Below are positions 26,440 through 35,353 of a stretch of 64,000 bases of DNA, one piece after another. This DNA comes from Rhodanobacter sp. (lineage in GTDB: Bacteria > Pseudomonadota > Gammaproteobacteria > Xanthomonadales > Rhodanobacteraceae): positions 1 through 64,000 of the forward strand of contig JANJTA010000041.1 in the NCBI GenBank assembly GCA_024711345.1. Reading direction: 5' to 3'. A model generated the notes under the pieces. The model ran no database searches. It was not told where the DNA came from and was given only the letters and a program-made list of their open reading frames with translations. Position numbers and translations under genes: made by a program. Every line of letters begins with the position of its first letter. Within the stretch, counting starts at the first letter, position 1.

Positions 26440-27465
26440 ATGGCTCCCCCTTCCCGCACCCGCCAGCGGCGCCCTGGCGCGCCTTCCCCCGCAGCCCGGC
26501 CGCGACCCGCCGCGGCGAAGCCGAGCGCCCGCGCGGGGCAGCCGGCGGACAGCTCGACCCGCGCCACGCGGGTGCTGGACTGGCTGTTGCGCAAGCTGCC
26601 GGCGCGCCATCGCGCCAAGGCACGCGACTACCTGGTGCTGACCCGCATGGATCGCCCGATCGGCGCGCTGCTGCTGCTGTGGCCGACCTGGTGGGCGCTG
26701 TGGCTGGCGGCCGGCGACTTCCCGCCGTGGCAGCCGCTGCTGATCTTCACCCTCGGCGTGTTCGCGATGCGCGCGGCCGGCTGCGCGATCAACGACTACG
26801 CCGACCGCAAGCTCGATCCGCTGGTGAAACGCACTGCCGGACGGCCGCTCGCCAGCGGCCGGGTGACGCCGCGCGAGGCGCTCATCGTGTTCGGCGCGCT
26901 GCTGGCGTTTTCCTTCGTGCTGGTGCTGTTCACCAATGCGCTGACCATCCAGCTGGCGTTCGCCGGCGCCGCGCTGGCAGCGGTCTACCCGTTCACCAAG
27001 CGCTGGACCTACCTGCCGCAGGTGGTGCTGGGCGCGGCGTTCGGCTGGTCGATCCCGATGGCGTTCGCCGCGGTGACGCACACGGTGCCGCCGCTGGGCT
27101 GGCTGCTGTTCATCGGCAACATCCTGTGGACGGTGAGCTACGACACCGAGTACGCGATGGTCGACCGCGACGACGACCTCAAGGTCGGCGCGAAATCCAC
27201 CGCGATCCTGTTCGGCGACGCCGACCTGCCGATCCTCGCCATGCTGATGGGCACTTTCCTGCTGGCGATGCTGTTCGTCGGCCAGCGCGCCGCGCTGGGC
27301 TGGCCGTACTGGCTGTCCCTGCTGGCCGCCGCCGGGCTGTTCGGCTGGCAGCTGTGGCTGATCCGCGCACGCGCCCGCGACGCCTGCCTCGCTGCATTCC
27401 GCCACAACAACTGGCTGGGGCTGACGCTGTGGATCGGCATCGTGCTGGCGCTGGCGGTGAAATGA
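26440..27465 (+). CDS. ubiA: 4-hydroxybenzoate polyprenyltransferase
   Basis: The protein has 341 residues. After a Pro/Ala/Arg-rich N-terminal extension of about 45 residues comes the classical UbiA body: DYLVLTRMDRPIGALLLLWPTWWALWLA, the first acidic motif CAINDYADRKLDPLVKRT, and the second YDTEYAMVDRDDDLKVGAKSTAILFG, across about eight membrane helices. It prenylates 4-hydroxybenzoate in ubiquinone synthesis. The extension is unusual; start codons nearer the body (for example GTG 26569) would remove it. It is clearly distinct from the UbiA-like protein at 786-1679. Confidence 0.92.
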   Translation: MAPPSRTRQRRPGAPSPAARPRPAAAKPSARAGQPADSSTRATRVLDWLLRKLPARHRAKARDYLVLTRMDRPIGALLLLWPTWWALWLAAGDFPPWQPLLIFTLGVFAMRAAGCAINDYADRKLDPLVKRTAGRPLASGRVTPREALIVFGALLAFSFVLVLFTNALTIQLAFAGAALAAVYPFTKRWTYLPQVVLGAAFGWSIPMAFAAVTHTVPPLGWLLFIGNILWTVSYDTEYAMVDRDDDLKVGAKSTAILFGDADLPILAMLMGTFLLAMLFVGQRAALGWPYWLSLLAAAGLFGWQLWLIRARARDACLAAFRHNNWLGLTLWIGIVLALAVK

Positions 27466-27472
27466 GCGACGC

Positions 27473-27565
27473 GCAGGAGCCCGCTCGCGGGCGAGGCTTT
27501 GGCCGTTGCGAATCCCGCATCCCGAATCCCGGCTTTCGCAGCATCGCCCGCCAGCGGGTGCCTAC
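27473..27565 (+). repeat. REP pair (REPIN) between ubiA and comF
   Basis: The left arm (27473-27498) begins GCAGGAGCCCGCTCGCGGGC. The inverted right arm (27540-27565) has two changes in the core (GCCAGCGGGTGCC). The spacer contains CGAATCCCGCATCCCGAATC. The right arm overlaps the last codon of comF and supplies its TAG stop. Confidence 0.85.
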
Positions 27566-28278
27566 GATCTGTTTCCGGCGCGCGCCAGCGCCCACACGTC
27601 CACCCGCTGCACGCCGGCGCGGCGCAGCACGCGGGCGCATTCGGCAAGGGTCGCGCCGGTGGTCATCACGTCGTCGAGGATCGCCACGTGCGCGGGCAGG
27701 GCGATGCCTTCGCGCAGCGCGAAGGCGCCGTGCACGTTGCGGCGGCGGGCGAGCGCATCCAGTTCGGTCTGCGCCGCGGTGGAGCGCCGGCGCAGCAGCG
27801 CGTCGTGGCGCAGCGGCACGCCGCACGCGCGCGCCAGCGAGCGGGCCAGTTCCAGCGCCTGGTTGTAGCCGCGTCGACGCAGGCGGCTGTGGTGCAGCGG
27901 CACCGGCAGCAGCAGCTGCGGCAGGCGGAGCGGGCACGGCTCGCGCTGCCACAGCTGGGCCAGCGCGCGGCCGGCCGCCAGGTCGGCGGAAAACTTGTAG
28001 CGCGATTCCAACCGGTCCAGCGGCCAGCCGTAGCGGAACGGCGCCCACGCCGCGTCCCATGGCGGCAAACGACGCTGGCACTCGCCGCACAGGGCCGCTG
28101 GCGCGGCCAGCGGCAGCGCGCAGCGCGCGCAGCAACTGCGGTTGCGCGGCAGCTCGGCCGCGCACTCGGCGCACAAGTCGGCGCCGGCGGCGCCGGGCGC
28201 GCCGCACAACAGGCAGCGCCACGGCAGCAGCCATCGCCGCAGCGCGTGCCAGGGTTGCAGCCGGCTTGACTGATCCAT
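27562..28278 (-). CDS. comF: ComF-family amidophosphoribosyltransferase-like protein
   Basis: The protein has 238 residues. The N-terminal zinc-ribbon region has cysteine pairs CLLCG, CAEC, CCARC and CGEC. It is followed by PLDRLESRYKFSADLAAG, RLRRRGYNQALELARSLAR and the PRPP-binding VAILDDVMTTGATLAECARVL loop. ComF takes part in ssDNA handling during natural transformation; dprA in the same window agrees with a competence capacity. ATG 28278 is preceded by GGGGAGG. The stop codon TAG lies within the flanking REP arm, so the native 3' end may have been altered by the repeat. Confidence 0.88.
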   Translation of the reverse strand: MDQSSRLQPWHALRRWLLPWRCLLCGAPGAAGADLCAECAAELPRNRSCCARCALPLAAPAALCGECQRRLPPWDAAWAPFRYGWPLDRLESRYKFSADLAAGRALAQLWQREPCPLRLPQLLLPVPLHHSRLRRRGYNQALELARSLARACGVPLRHDALLRRRSTAAQTELDALARRRNVHGAFALREGIALPAHVAILDDVMTTGATLAECARVLRRAGVQRVDVWALARAGNRS

Positions 28279-28423
28279 GCGTCCTCCCCGTTCCTCCGCC
28301 GAAATGGTAGCGGCAAGCAGTCGCGGGATATCACCCTGCTTCGCATCGGCGACGTACACTCGGCTGTCGCCGCATCGCGACGCATGAATCCATCCGCAAT
28401 TTCATTCGCTCACGGAGGTTCCC

Positions 28424-30403
28424 ATGTCCGTACCCGACGGCGGCAAGCCCGCTCCTTCCACTTGGCCGGCAGTAGCCGGCACCGCGTTGCGCGTGGCCTT
28501 CGGCCTGATCTGGGCGGTGAGCGCCGCGCTGACCTGGACCGGCGACTTCGCCAGCCACTATGTGGGCTACCTGCACAACGCCGCGACCGGCCAGCCGGCC
28601 TGGTCGGCGTGGTGGTTCGAGCTGTGGATCGGGCTGGTGACGCCGCACGTAGGCTTCTTCGTGTGGGCCACGCGCATCGCCGAAACGCTGCTGGCGCTGG
28701 CGTTGCTGCTGGGCTTCGCGCGCAAGATCACCTATGTCGTCGGCATCCTCTTCAGCCTGTTGATCTGGAGCACGGCCGAAGGCTTCGGCGGCCCGTACTC
28801 GGTGGGCGCGAACAACATCGGCGCGGCACTCAGCTACGTGCTGATCTTCGCGGCGCTGATCGTGATCAACCTGCGCGCCGGCCCCAGCCCCTACAGCCTG
28901 GACTATCTGATCGAGAGCCGCTGGCCGCGCTGGCGCCGCTTCGCCGACTGGAACGACACGCTGCCGCTGGCCAACGTGCACCCGTTGCCGTGGCGCGTGC
29001 AGGGGCCGGCGCTGGCCGGCGTGCTGATCCTGGTGGCACTGCTGCTGGCCGGCCTGCACAGCGCGTTGAACGTGAAATCGGCCAGCCCGCAGGCCGCGGC
29101 CGCCGCAGTGACGCCGCTGTCGCTGGCCTCCAGCCAGCCCATCGCCAAGGCCCGCGACGCGCGCCTGCCGCCGCTGCAGGAAGGCAATAACGTGGCGGTG
29201 AACATCGACGTCTCCGACCAGAGCGTGGAAATCGCCAGCGGCGTGCAGTACCAGGCCTGGACCTTCGGCAAGAGCGTGCCCGGCCCGGTGATCCACGTGC
29301 GCCAGGGGCAGACGGTGAACGTGACGCTCACCAACCACGGCACCATGCAGCACTCGATCGACTTCCACAGCGCGATCACCCCGCCCAGCCTGCACTATGT
29401 GGACATCATGCCGGGCGAGTCGATCGCGTTCTCGTTCGTGGCCAAGGTTCCCGGCGCGTTCCTGTACCACTGCGGCACGCCGCCGGTGCTGCTGCACATC
29501 GGCAACGGCATGTACGGCGCGTTCATCGTCGACCCGGCCACGCCGCTGCCGCCGGCCGCGGAGAGCTACGTGCTGGTGCAGGGCGAGTGGTACACCCAGC
29601 AGGTCGCCGGCACGCTGATGGCCGGCAACTACGAGAAGATGCAGCAGATGCGCCCCGACGAGGTGGTGTTCAACGGCGCGGCGTTCCAGTACCGCGACCA
29701 CCCGCTCACCGCCAGGCCCGGCGACCTGGTGCGCCTGTACGTGGTCAACGCCGGCCCCAGCCTGTGGAGCGCGTTCCACGTGATCGGCGCGATCTTCGAC
29801 AAGGTCTACCCCGGCGGCAACCCGGCGCAGGCCATCGACGGCGTCTCCACCTACTCGGTCGGTCCCGGCGAGGGCGCGGTGTTCGACCTGAAGCTGGACG
29901 AGGCCGGCCACTATCCGTTCGTCGACCACGCCATGGCGCACATGCAGCTGGGCGCGCAGGGCGTGCTGCTGGTGGGCGCGCCGGGCGAGGCCGCGGCCAA
30001 GCCGCCGGTGAGCAAGGCGCCGGTGGCCGCCGCACCTGCCGCGCCGCCGCCCGCGGCCAGCGGTCCGTACGCGTTCGATCCGGCCCGCGGCGCCTCGCTG
30101 TACGCCGCCAACTGCGCGGCCTGCCACCAGGCCACCGGCCTGGGCCTGCCCGGCGCGTTCCCGCCGCTGAAGGACAACGTCGCGGTGCAGGACGCCGACC
30201 CGGCCAAGCACATCGAGGTGATCCTGAAGGGCCTGCAGGGCCAGGTGATCAACGGCACCAGCTACCCCACCGCGATGCCGCCGTTCGCCGCCGCGCTGAA
30301 CGACGCGGACATCGCCGACATCGCCAACCACGAGCGCAGCTCGTGGGGCAACCAGGGCAAGCTGATCACCGCCGAGCAGGTGAAGGAAGCGCGCGGCAAG
30401 TAG
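28424..30403 (+). CDS. nirK: Three-part fusion: membrane domain, copper nitrite reductase, cytochrome c
   Basis: The protein has 659 residues. Residues 1-220 form a DoxX/TQO-like integral membrane domain with four or five helices. Residues about 245-510 are a two-cupredoxin copper nitrite reductase. Type 1 ligands are H310, C350, H358 and M363 ([16 protein letters not shown]). Type 2 ligands are H315, H349 and H502 (VDHAM). The catalytic Asp is at SIDFH and H452 in AFHVIG. After an Ala/Pro linker, a C-terminal cytochrome c has CAACH at 564-568. It reduces nitrite to NO, with the haem as built-in electron donor. ATG follows GGAGG. A perfect terminator palindrome follows. It could be a related multicopper enzyme, but all copper ligands are kept. 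Confidence 0.85.
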   Translation: MSVPDGGKPAPSTWPAVAGTALRVAFGLIWAVSAALTWTGDFASHYVGYLHNAATGQPAWSAWWFELWIGLVTPHVGFFVWATRIAETLLALALLLGFARKITYVVGILFSLLIWSTAEGFGGPYSVGANNIGAALSYVLIFAALIVINLRAGPSPYSLDYLIESRWPRWRRFADWNDTLPLANVHPLPWRVQGPALAGVLILVALLLAGLHSALNVKSASPQAAAAAVTPLSLASSQPIAKARDARLPPLQEGNNVAVNIDVSDQSVEIASGVQYQAWTFGKSVPGPVIHVRQGQTVNVTLTNHGTMQHSIDFHSAITPPSLHYVDIMPGESIAFSFVAKVPGAFLYHCGTPPVLLHIGNGMYGAFIVDPATPLPPAAESYVLVQGEWYTQQVAGTLMAGNYEKMQQMRPDEVVFNGAAFQYRDHPLTARPGDLVRLYVVNAGPSLWSAFHVIGAIFDKVYPGGNPAQAIDGVSTYSVGPGEGAVFDLKLDEAGHYPFVDHAMAHMQLGAQGVLLVGAPGEAAAKPPVSKAPVAAAPAAPPPAASGPYAFDPARGASLYAANCAACHQATGLGLPGAFPPLKDNVAVQDADPAKHIEVILKGLQGQVINGTSYPTAMPPFAAALNDADIADIANHERSSWGNQGKLITAEQVKEARGK

Positions 30404-30422
30404 CCAGGCGCGGAGGAAAGGA

Positions 30423-30450
30423 GAAAAGGCGGCCCGCGGGCCGCCTTTTC
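30423..30450 (+). terminator. Intrinsic terminator of nirK
   Basis: A perfect 28-bp palindrome: GAAAAGGCGGCCCG and its complement, ending in CCTTTTC. It lies 19 nt after the nirK stop and can work in both directions. Confidence 0.85.
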
Positions 30451-30464
30451 GTTGGCGGCCCAGC

Positions 30465-30499
30465 CCGTCAACCAATCTTCCATACCGAAAAGTTGACGG
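30465..30499 (+). promoter_or_regulatory. Candidate biotin operator overlapping the bioB promoter
   Basis: CCGTCAAC (30465-30472) and GTTGACGG (30492-30499) are perfect inverted repeats with 19 nt between them. The right arm contains the -35-like TTGACG (30493-30498), with CACACT 17 nt further on. The GTCAACC core and half-site spacing resemble BirA operators (TTGTnAACC, about 15 nt, inverse). Binding of a repressor here would block the bio operon promoter. Confidence 0.5.
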
Positions 30500-30546
30500 C
30501 GGGGAGCGGCCCGCCCACACTCGCCGGCTCTGCCACGGAGCCCGCC

Positions 30547-31590
30547 ATGCCCGAAGCCGCCATCCGCCACGACTGGACGCGCGAGGAAGTCGCCGCGCTG
30601 TTCGCGCTGCCGTTCAACGAACTGCTGCACCGCGCGCACACGGTGCACCGCGCGCACCACGACCCGAACGCGGTGCAGGTGTCGACCCTGCTGTCGATCA
30701 AGACCGGCGGTTGCCCCGAGGATTGCGCCTACTGCCCGCAGGCTGCGCGCTACGACACCGGCGTGGCCGCGCAGAAACTGCTGGACGTCGACGACGTGCT
30801 GGTGCGCGCGAAGGCCGCCCAGGCCGCCGGCGCCAGCCGCTTCTGCATGGGCGCGGCCTGGCGCGGGCCGAAGGACCGCGACATCCCCAAGGTCGCCGCG
30901 CTGGTGCGCGCGGTGAAGGACCTCGGCCTGGAGACCTGCGCCACCCTGGGCCTGCTCGGCGAGGGCCACGCGCAGGCACTGAAGGACGCCGGCCTCGACT
31001 ACTACAACCACAACCTCGACACCGCGCCGGAGTTCTACGGCGAGATCATCCACACCCGCGAATACCAGGATCGCCTCGCCACGCTGGAACAGGTACGCGA
31101 CGCCGGCCTGAAGACCTGCTGCGGCGGCATCGTCGGCATGGGCGAGACGCGCGAGCAGCGCGCCGGCCTGCTGCAGGCACTGGCCAACCTGCCCGAGCAC
31201 CCGCATTCGGTGCCGATCAACCAGCTGGTGCCGGTGCCCGGCACGCCGCTGGGCGACGCCGGGCCGCTCGATCCGTTCGAATTCGTGCGCGCGATCGCGG
31301 TGGCGCGAATCCTGATGCCGCGCTCGATCGTGCGGCTGTCCGCCGGGCGCCAGCAGATGGACGACGCGGTGCAGGCGCTGTGTTTCTTCGCCGGCGCCGG
31401 CTCGATCTTCCACGGCGAGAAGCTGCTCACCACCGGCAACCCGGACGTGGAGGCGGACCGCGCGCTGTTCCGCCGGCTCGACCTGTATCCGATGGAAGCA
31501 ATCGCGCAAACGGACACCGTGCACGCCGACCTCTTCGAAAGCGACGCTGCCGGCTGCGGGCAGGGCTGCGGCTGCAGTGCCGCGGCCTGA
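30547..31590 (+). CDS. bioB: Biotin synthase
   Basis: The radical-SAM protein has 347 residues. The [4Fe-4S] motif is [10 protein letters not shown], followed by [40 protein letters not shown] and [15 protein letters not shown], with the [2Fe-2S] cysteines and arginine in place. It inserts sulfur into dethiobiotin. The C-terminus ends in a Cys/Gly-rich tail ([14 protein letters not shown]) of unknown role. It overlaps bioF by 14 bp and heads the bio operon. Confidence 0.95.
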   Translation: MPEAAIRHDWTREEVAALFALPFNELLHRAHTVHRAHHDPNAVQVSTLLSIKTGGCPEDCAYCPQAARYDTGVAAQKLLDVDDVLVRAKAAQAAGASRFCMGAAWRGPKDRDIPKVAALVRAVKDLGLETCATLGLLGEGHAQALKDAGLDYYNHNLDTAPEFYGEIIHTREYQDRLATLEQVRDAGLKTCCGGIVGMGETREQRAGLLQALANLPEHPHSVPINQLVPVPGTPLGDAGPLDPFEFVRAIAVARILMPRSIVRLSAGRQQMDDAVQALCFFAGAGSIFHGEKLLTTGNPDVEADRALFRRLDLYPMEAIAQTDTVHADLFESDAAGCGQGCGCSAAA

Positions 31591-32782
31591 CCTGCTCCAG
31601 CGACTGGCCGTCCAGACGGCCGCACGCGAGCGCGCCAACCTGCGCCGCCGGCTGCGCACGATCGACCACGCCGACGGCCCGTGGCTGGACAGCGGCAGCC
31701 GGCGTCTGCTGTCGTTCTGCAGCAACGACTACCTCGGCCTGGCGCAGCACCCGCAGCTGGTCGGCGCACTCGCCCGCGCGGCACGCGAGGAAGGCGTCGG
31801 CAGCACCTCGGCGCATCTGATCTGCGGTCACCGCCGTGAACACGCCGAGCTGGAAGAAGCGCTGGCCGCCTGGACCGGGCGCGAGCGCGCGCTGCTGTTC
31901 TCCACCGGCTACATGGCCAACCTCGGCGTGCTGCAGGCACTGCTGGCGCGCGGCGACGTCTGCGTGCAGGACAAGCTCAACCACGCCTGCCTGCTCGATG
32001 GCGCCAGGCTCAGCGGCGCCGAACTGAAACGCTACCCGCACGCCGACGCGGCGGCGGCCGCGCGCCAGCTGGCGGCACACCCCGACGCGGCCGCGCTGCT
32101 GGCCACCGACGGCGTGTTCAGCATGGACGGCGACCTCGCGCCGCTGCGCGAGCTGGCGCAGCTGTGCGCGCGCGAGCGCGCCACCTTGATGGTCGACGAC
32201 GCGCACGGCCTCGGCGTGCTCGGCGCGCATGGCGCCGGCAGCCTCGATGCGGCGAAGCTGGGCCAGCACGAGGTGCCGCTGCTGATGGCCACGCTGGGCA
32301 AGGCACTCGGCTGCAGCGGCGCGTTCGTGGCCGGGCCGGCCGCGCTGATCGAGGGACTGGTGCAGTTCGCGCGGCCGTACATCTACACCACCGCGATGCC
32401 GCCGGCGCTGGCCGCCGCCGCGCTGGAAGCAGTGCAACTGGCACAGAGCGAAACCTGGCGACGCGACAAACTCACCGCGCTGATCGGGCGTTTCCGCCGC
32501 GGTGCGGCCGAGCTTGGCCTGCCGCTGGCGCCCTCGCCCAGCGCGATCCAGCCGCTGCTGCTGGGCAGCGCCGATGCCGCGCTGGCGGCGGCGCAGGCGC
32601 TGGAGCGGCACGGCCTGCTGGTGACCGCGATCCGCCCGCCCACGGTGCCCGCCGGCCAGGCGCGGCTGCGCATCACGCTGTCGGCGGCGCACGAGGAGGC
32701 CCACGTCGACCGGTTGCTGGGCGCGCTGGAAACGTTGCGGCTGCCGCCTGCGCCAAGGGCGCCCGGCGGCGACCACGTATAA
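31577..32782 (+). CDS. bioF: 8-amino-7-oxononanoate synthase
   Basis: The alpha-oxoamine synthase has 401 residues from GTG 31577. [51 protein letters not shown] and the PLP lysine in [14 protein letters not shown] are present. It condenses pimeloyl-ACP with alanine. It begins within the last codons of bioB, so it is translationally coupled. A TATAAT sequence overlaps its stop and may serve the next gene. Confidence 0.94.
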   Translation: MPRPDLLQRLAVQTAARERANLRRRLRTIDHADGPWLDSGSRRLLSFCSNDYLGLAQHPQLVGALARAAREEGVGSTSAHLICGHRREHAELEEALAAWTGRERALLFSTGYMANLGVLQALLARGDVCVQDKLNHACLLDGARLSGAELKRYPHADAAAAARQLAAHPDAAALLATDGVFSMDGDLAPLRELAQLCARERATLMVDDAHGLGVLGAHGAGSLDAAKLGQHEVPLLMATLGKALGCSGAFVAGPAALIEGLVQFARPYIYTTAMPPALAAAALEAVQLAQSETWRRDKLTALIGRFRRGAAELGLPLAPSPSAIQPLLLGSADAALAAAQALERHGLLVTAIRPPTVPAGQARLRITLSAAHEEAHVDRLLGALETLRLPPAPRAPGGDHV

Positions 32783-32783
32783 T
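32778..32783 (+). promoter_or_regulatory. Consensus -10 (TATAAT) before the rhodanese-family gene
   Basis: A perfect TATAAT lies across the bioF stop codon, 27 nt before ATG 32810. No good -35 lies 16-18 nt upstream. It may give internal transcription of trhO-bioH-bioC. Confidence 0.4.
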
Positions 32784-32809
32784 CGCCGCCTGCTCCGCCG
32801 ATGCCCCGC

Positions 32810-33553
32810 ATGTCGATCGTCAACATCTCCGCCTACAAGTTCATCAGCCTGGCCGACCTGCCCGCGCTGCGCGAACGGCTGCGCGCGCGCTGCGAGGCGC
32901 TGGCGCTGAAGGGCACGATTCTGCTGGCGCCGGAAGGCATCAACCTGTTCCTGGCCGGCAGCCGCGCGCAGATCGACGGCTTCATGGCCACGCTGCACGA
33001 CGACCCGCGCTTCGCCGACATCGCGCCGAAGGAATCGTTGTCCGACGGGATACCGTTTGGCCGCCTGCGCGTGCGCCTGAAGCGCGAGATCATCACCATG
33101 CGCCTGCCCACGATCCGCCCCGAAGGCGGTCGCGCGCCGGCGGTGGATGCGCCCACCCTGCAACGGTGGCTGGACCAGGGCCACGACGACGATGGTCGCG
33201 AGGTGCTGCTGCTGGACACGCGCAACGCCTACGAGACCGCTGCCGGCAAGTTCGCGCAGGCGGTCGATTACCGCCTCGCCAGCTTCACCGCCTTCCCCGC
33301 CGCGATCGCCGCCGACCGCACGCGCTACGCAGGCAAGACCGTGGTCTCGTACTGCACCGGCGGCATCCGCTGCGAGAAGGCCGCGCTGCACATGCAGGGC
33401 CTCGGCATGCAGCACGTCTACCAGCTCGATGGTGGCATCCTGAAGTACCTCGAACAGACCGACGGCGCGCATTGGCAGGGCGACTGCTTCGTGTTCGACG
33501 GCCGCGGCGCCGTGGACAAGCGGCTGCGCCCCGCGCAGGACGCCGGCGCATGA
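32810..33553 (+). CDS. trhO: tRNA uridine(34) hydroxylase-type rhodanese (TrhO/YceA family)
   Basis: The protein has 247 residues from ATG 32810 (MSIVNISAYKFISL); an ATG three codons upstream is equally open. The N-terminal acylphosphatase-like domain (LKGTILLAPEGINLFLAGSR) is followed by a rhodanese domain with LLDTRNAYETAAGKF and the active cysteine in VSYCTGGIRCEKAA. The family hydroxylates U34 of certain tRNAs. It lies between bioF and bioH and overlaps bioH by 4 bp, so it is part of the bio operon though not known to be a biotin gene. Confidence 0.88.
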   Translation: MSIVNISAYKFISLADLPALRERLRARCEALALKGTILLAPEGINLFLAGSRAQIDGFMATLHDDPRFADIAPKESLSDGIPFGRLRVRLKREIITMRLPTIRPEGGRAPAVDAPTLQRWLDQGHDDDGREVLLLDTRNAYETAAGKFAQAVDYRLASFTAFPAAIAADRTRYAGKTVVSYCTGGIRCEKAALHMQGLGMQHVYQLDGGILKYLEQTDGAHWQGDCFVFDGRGAVDKRLRPAQDAGA

Positions 33554-34335
33554 GCCTGTACGTCGACCGGCGCGGCCACGGCCCGATCCCGCTGGTGCTG
33601 CTGCACGGCTGGGCGATGCACGGTGGCGTGCTGGCGCCGCTGGCCGAGGCGCTGGAAGAGCAGTGCACGATGTACCTGGTCGACCTGCCCGGCCACGGCC
33701 GCTCGCGCGATTGCGGCCTGCCACTGGAGCCGCGGGCCTGCGCCGCGGCGATTGCCGCCGTGACGCCGCCGGCGCTGTGGCTGGGCTGGTCGCTGGGCGG
33801 CACCATTGCGCTGACCGCCGCGCTGGAACGGCCGCGGCAGGTGCGCGGGCTGGCCATGCTGTGCGCCACGCCGAAATTCGTGCGCGACGCCGGCTGGCCG
33901 CACGGTGCCGACGCTTCGCTGGTGCACCAGCTGGCCAGTGATCTGGAAACCGACTACCACGCCACCATCGAGCGCTTCCTGGCGCTGGAAGCGATGGGCA
34001 GCGCCGATCCGCGTGGCGAACTGCGCCACCTGCGCGAGCTGGTGTTCGCGCATGGCGAACCCGACCTGCGCGTGCTGCAGGAAGGCATCCGCATCCTGGA
34101 AACCGTCGACCGCCGCGCTGCGCTCCCCGACCTGCGCATGCCCAGTGCGTGGATCAGCGGCCGTCGCGACCGACTGGTGCCGCCGCCGGCGATGGCCTGG
34201 TCGGCCAGCCGCTGCGGCGGCCAGTACACCGAGATCCCGCAGGCCGGCCATGCGCCGTTCTTCGGCCATGCCGACGCCGTTGCCGACGCCCTGCAACCGC
34301 TGCTGGCCCCCCTTTCCCCTGAGCAGGCGCGATGA
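33550..34335 (+). CDS. bioH: Pimeloyl-ACP methyl ester carboxylesterase
   Basis: The alpha/beta hydrolase has 261 residues. It has LLHGWAMHGGVLAPL (oxyanion region), the nucleophile elbow GWSLGG, the acid in SGRRDRLVP and the catalytic histidine in GHAPFFGH. BioH releases pimeloyl-ACP from its methyl ester, ending the BioC-initiated disguise pathway. It is coupled to both neighbours by 4-bp overlaps. The context with bioC makes BioH more likely than a general esterase. Confidence 0.92.
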   Translation: MSLYVDRRGHGPIPLVLLHGWAMHGGVLAPLAEALEEQCTMYLVDLPGHGRSRDCGLPLEPRACAAAIAAVTPPALWLGWSLGGTIALTAALERPRQVRGLAMLCATPKFVRDAGWPHGADASLVHQLASDLETDYHATIERFLALEAMGSADPRGELRHLRELVFAHGEPDLRVLQEGIRILETVDRRAALPDLRMPSAWISGRRDRLVPPPAMAWSASRCGGQYTEIPQAGHAPFFGHADAVADALQPLLAPLSPEQAR

Positions 34336-35210
34336 GCGACTTCCAACTCGATCCCACCCAGGTGCGCCGCCGCTTCGGCCGCGCCGCCACCAGTTACGAA
34401 AACCACGACGCGCTGCAGCGCGAGGTCGGCGATGCCCTGCTCGAAAGGTTGGGCTTCTACCTTGAGACGCCGCTGCGCGTGGTCGACGTCGGCGCCGGCA
34501 CCGGCCGCGGCAGTGCGCTGCTCAAGCAGAAATACCCCAAGGCCGAGGTGATCGCGCTCGACCTGGCGCTGCCGATGCTGCGCGCCGCGAAGCGGCACAG
34601 CAGCTGGCGCAAGCCGTTCCTGCGCGTGTGCGCCGAGGCCACCCGCCTGCCGCTGGCCGACCACAGCGTGGACGTGCTGTATTCCAACCTGTGCTTCCAG
34701 TGGGTCGACGACTTGCCCGCGCTGTTCGGCGAATGCATGCGCGTGCTCAAGCCCGGCGGTTTCATGGCGTTCTCCAGCTTCGGTCCGGATACCCTGATGG
34801 AACTGCGCGCGGCCTGGGCCGAGGCCGACCAGCAGCCGCACGTGGGCCGCTTCCTCGACATGCACGACGTGGGCGACGCGATGCTCAACGCCGGCCTGCG
34901 CGACCCGGTGCTGGACGTGTTCCGCTACACGCTGACCTACAGCGAACCGCGCAAGCTGCTGGAGGAACTGCAGGGCCTGGGCGCCACCAACGCCGACCGC
35001 GCGCGTGCGCGCGGCCTCACCGGCAAGGGGCGCTACCGGCGCATGCTGGCCGCGTACGAGGCGATGCGCACCGACGGGCGCATTCCGGCCAGCTGGGAAG
35101 TAGTCAGCGCGCATGCCTGGGGCCCGCCGATCGGCCAGCCGCGCCGCGTGCCCGGCGGCGAGATCGCCACCTTCTCGATCGACAGCCTGCGCGGCTCGCG
35201 GCGGCGCTGA
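34332..35210 (+). CDS. bioC: Malonyl-ACP O-methyltransferase
   Basis: The protein has 292 residues. It begins VRRRFGRAATSYENHDALQREVG, the BioC N-terminal signature, then motif I VVDVGAGTGRGSALL, the conserved YSNLCFQWVDD and FSSFGPDTLMELRAAW. It methylates malonyl-ACP to start pimelate synthesis. Last gene of the operon; no bioD follows. The hairpin after it is oriented for the opposite strand. Confidence 0.93.
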   Translation: MSDFQLDPTQVRRRFGRAATSYENHDALQREVGDALLERLGFYLETPLRVVDVGAGTGRGSALLKQKYPKAEVIALDLALPMLRAAKRHSSWRKPFLRVCAEATRLPLADHSVDVLYSNLCFQWVDDLPALFGECMRVLKPGGFMAFSSFGPDTLMELRAAWAEADQQPHVGRFLDMHDVGDAMLNAGLRDPVLDVFRYTLTYSEPRKLLEELQGLGATNADRARARGLTGKGRYRRMLAAYEAMRTDGRIPASWEVVSAHAWGPPIGQPRRVPGGEIATFSIDSLRGSRRR

Positions 35211-35266
35211 GTTGCAAGGTGCCGGCGCGCGTGGGCAACGCGGACCCGCGCCGCCCGCTCGCTGAT

Positions 35267-35300
35267 GAAAAAAAGGCTCCGTGCAATGGCACGGAGCCTT
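35267..35300 (-). terminator. Intrinsic terminator of the outer-membrane protein gene
   Basis: A 12-bp stem, AAGGCTCCGTGC with its complement around AATG (35273-35300), is followed on the minus strand by a run of T (plus-strand A7 at 35268-35274). It terminates transcription coming from 35354. On the plus strand there is no T-tract, so it is not a good bioC terminator. Confidence 0.85.
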
Positions 35301-35353
35301 GGGCCTGGAACCCCGGCGGACTCGGGCTCGGCGCGAGGCCGTCGGGTGGTTCC

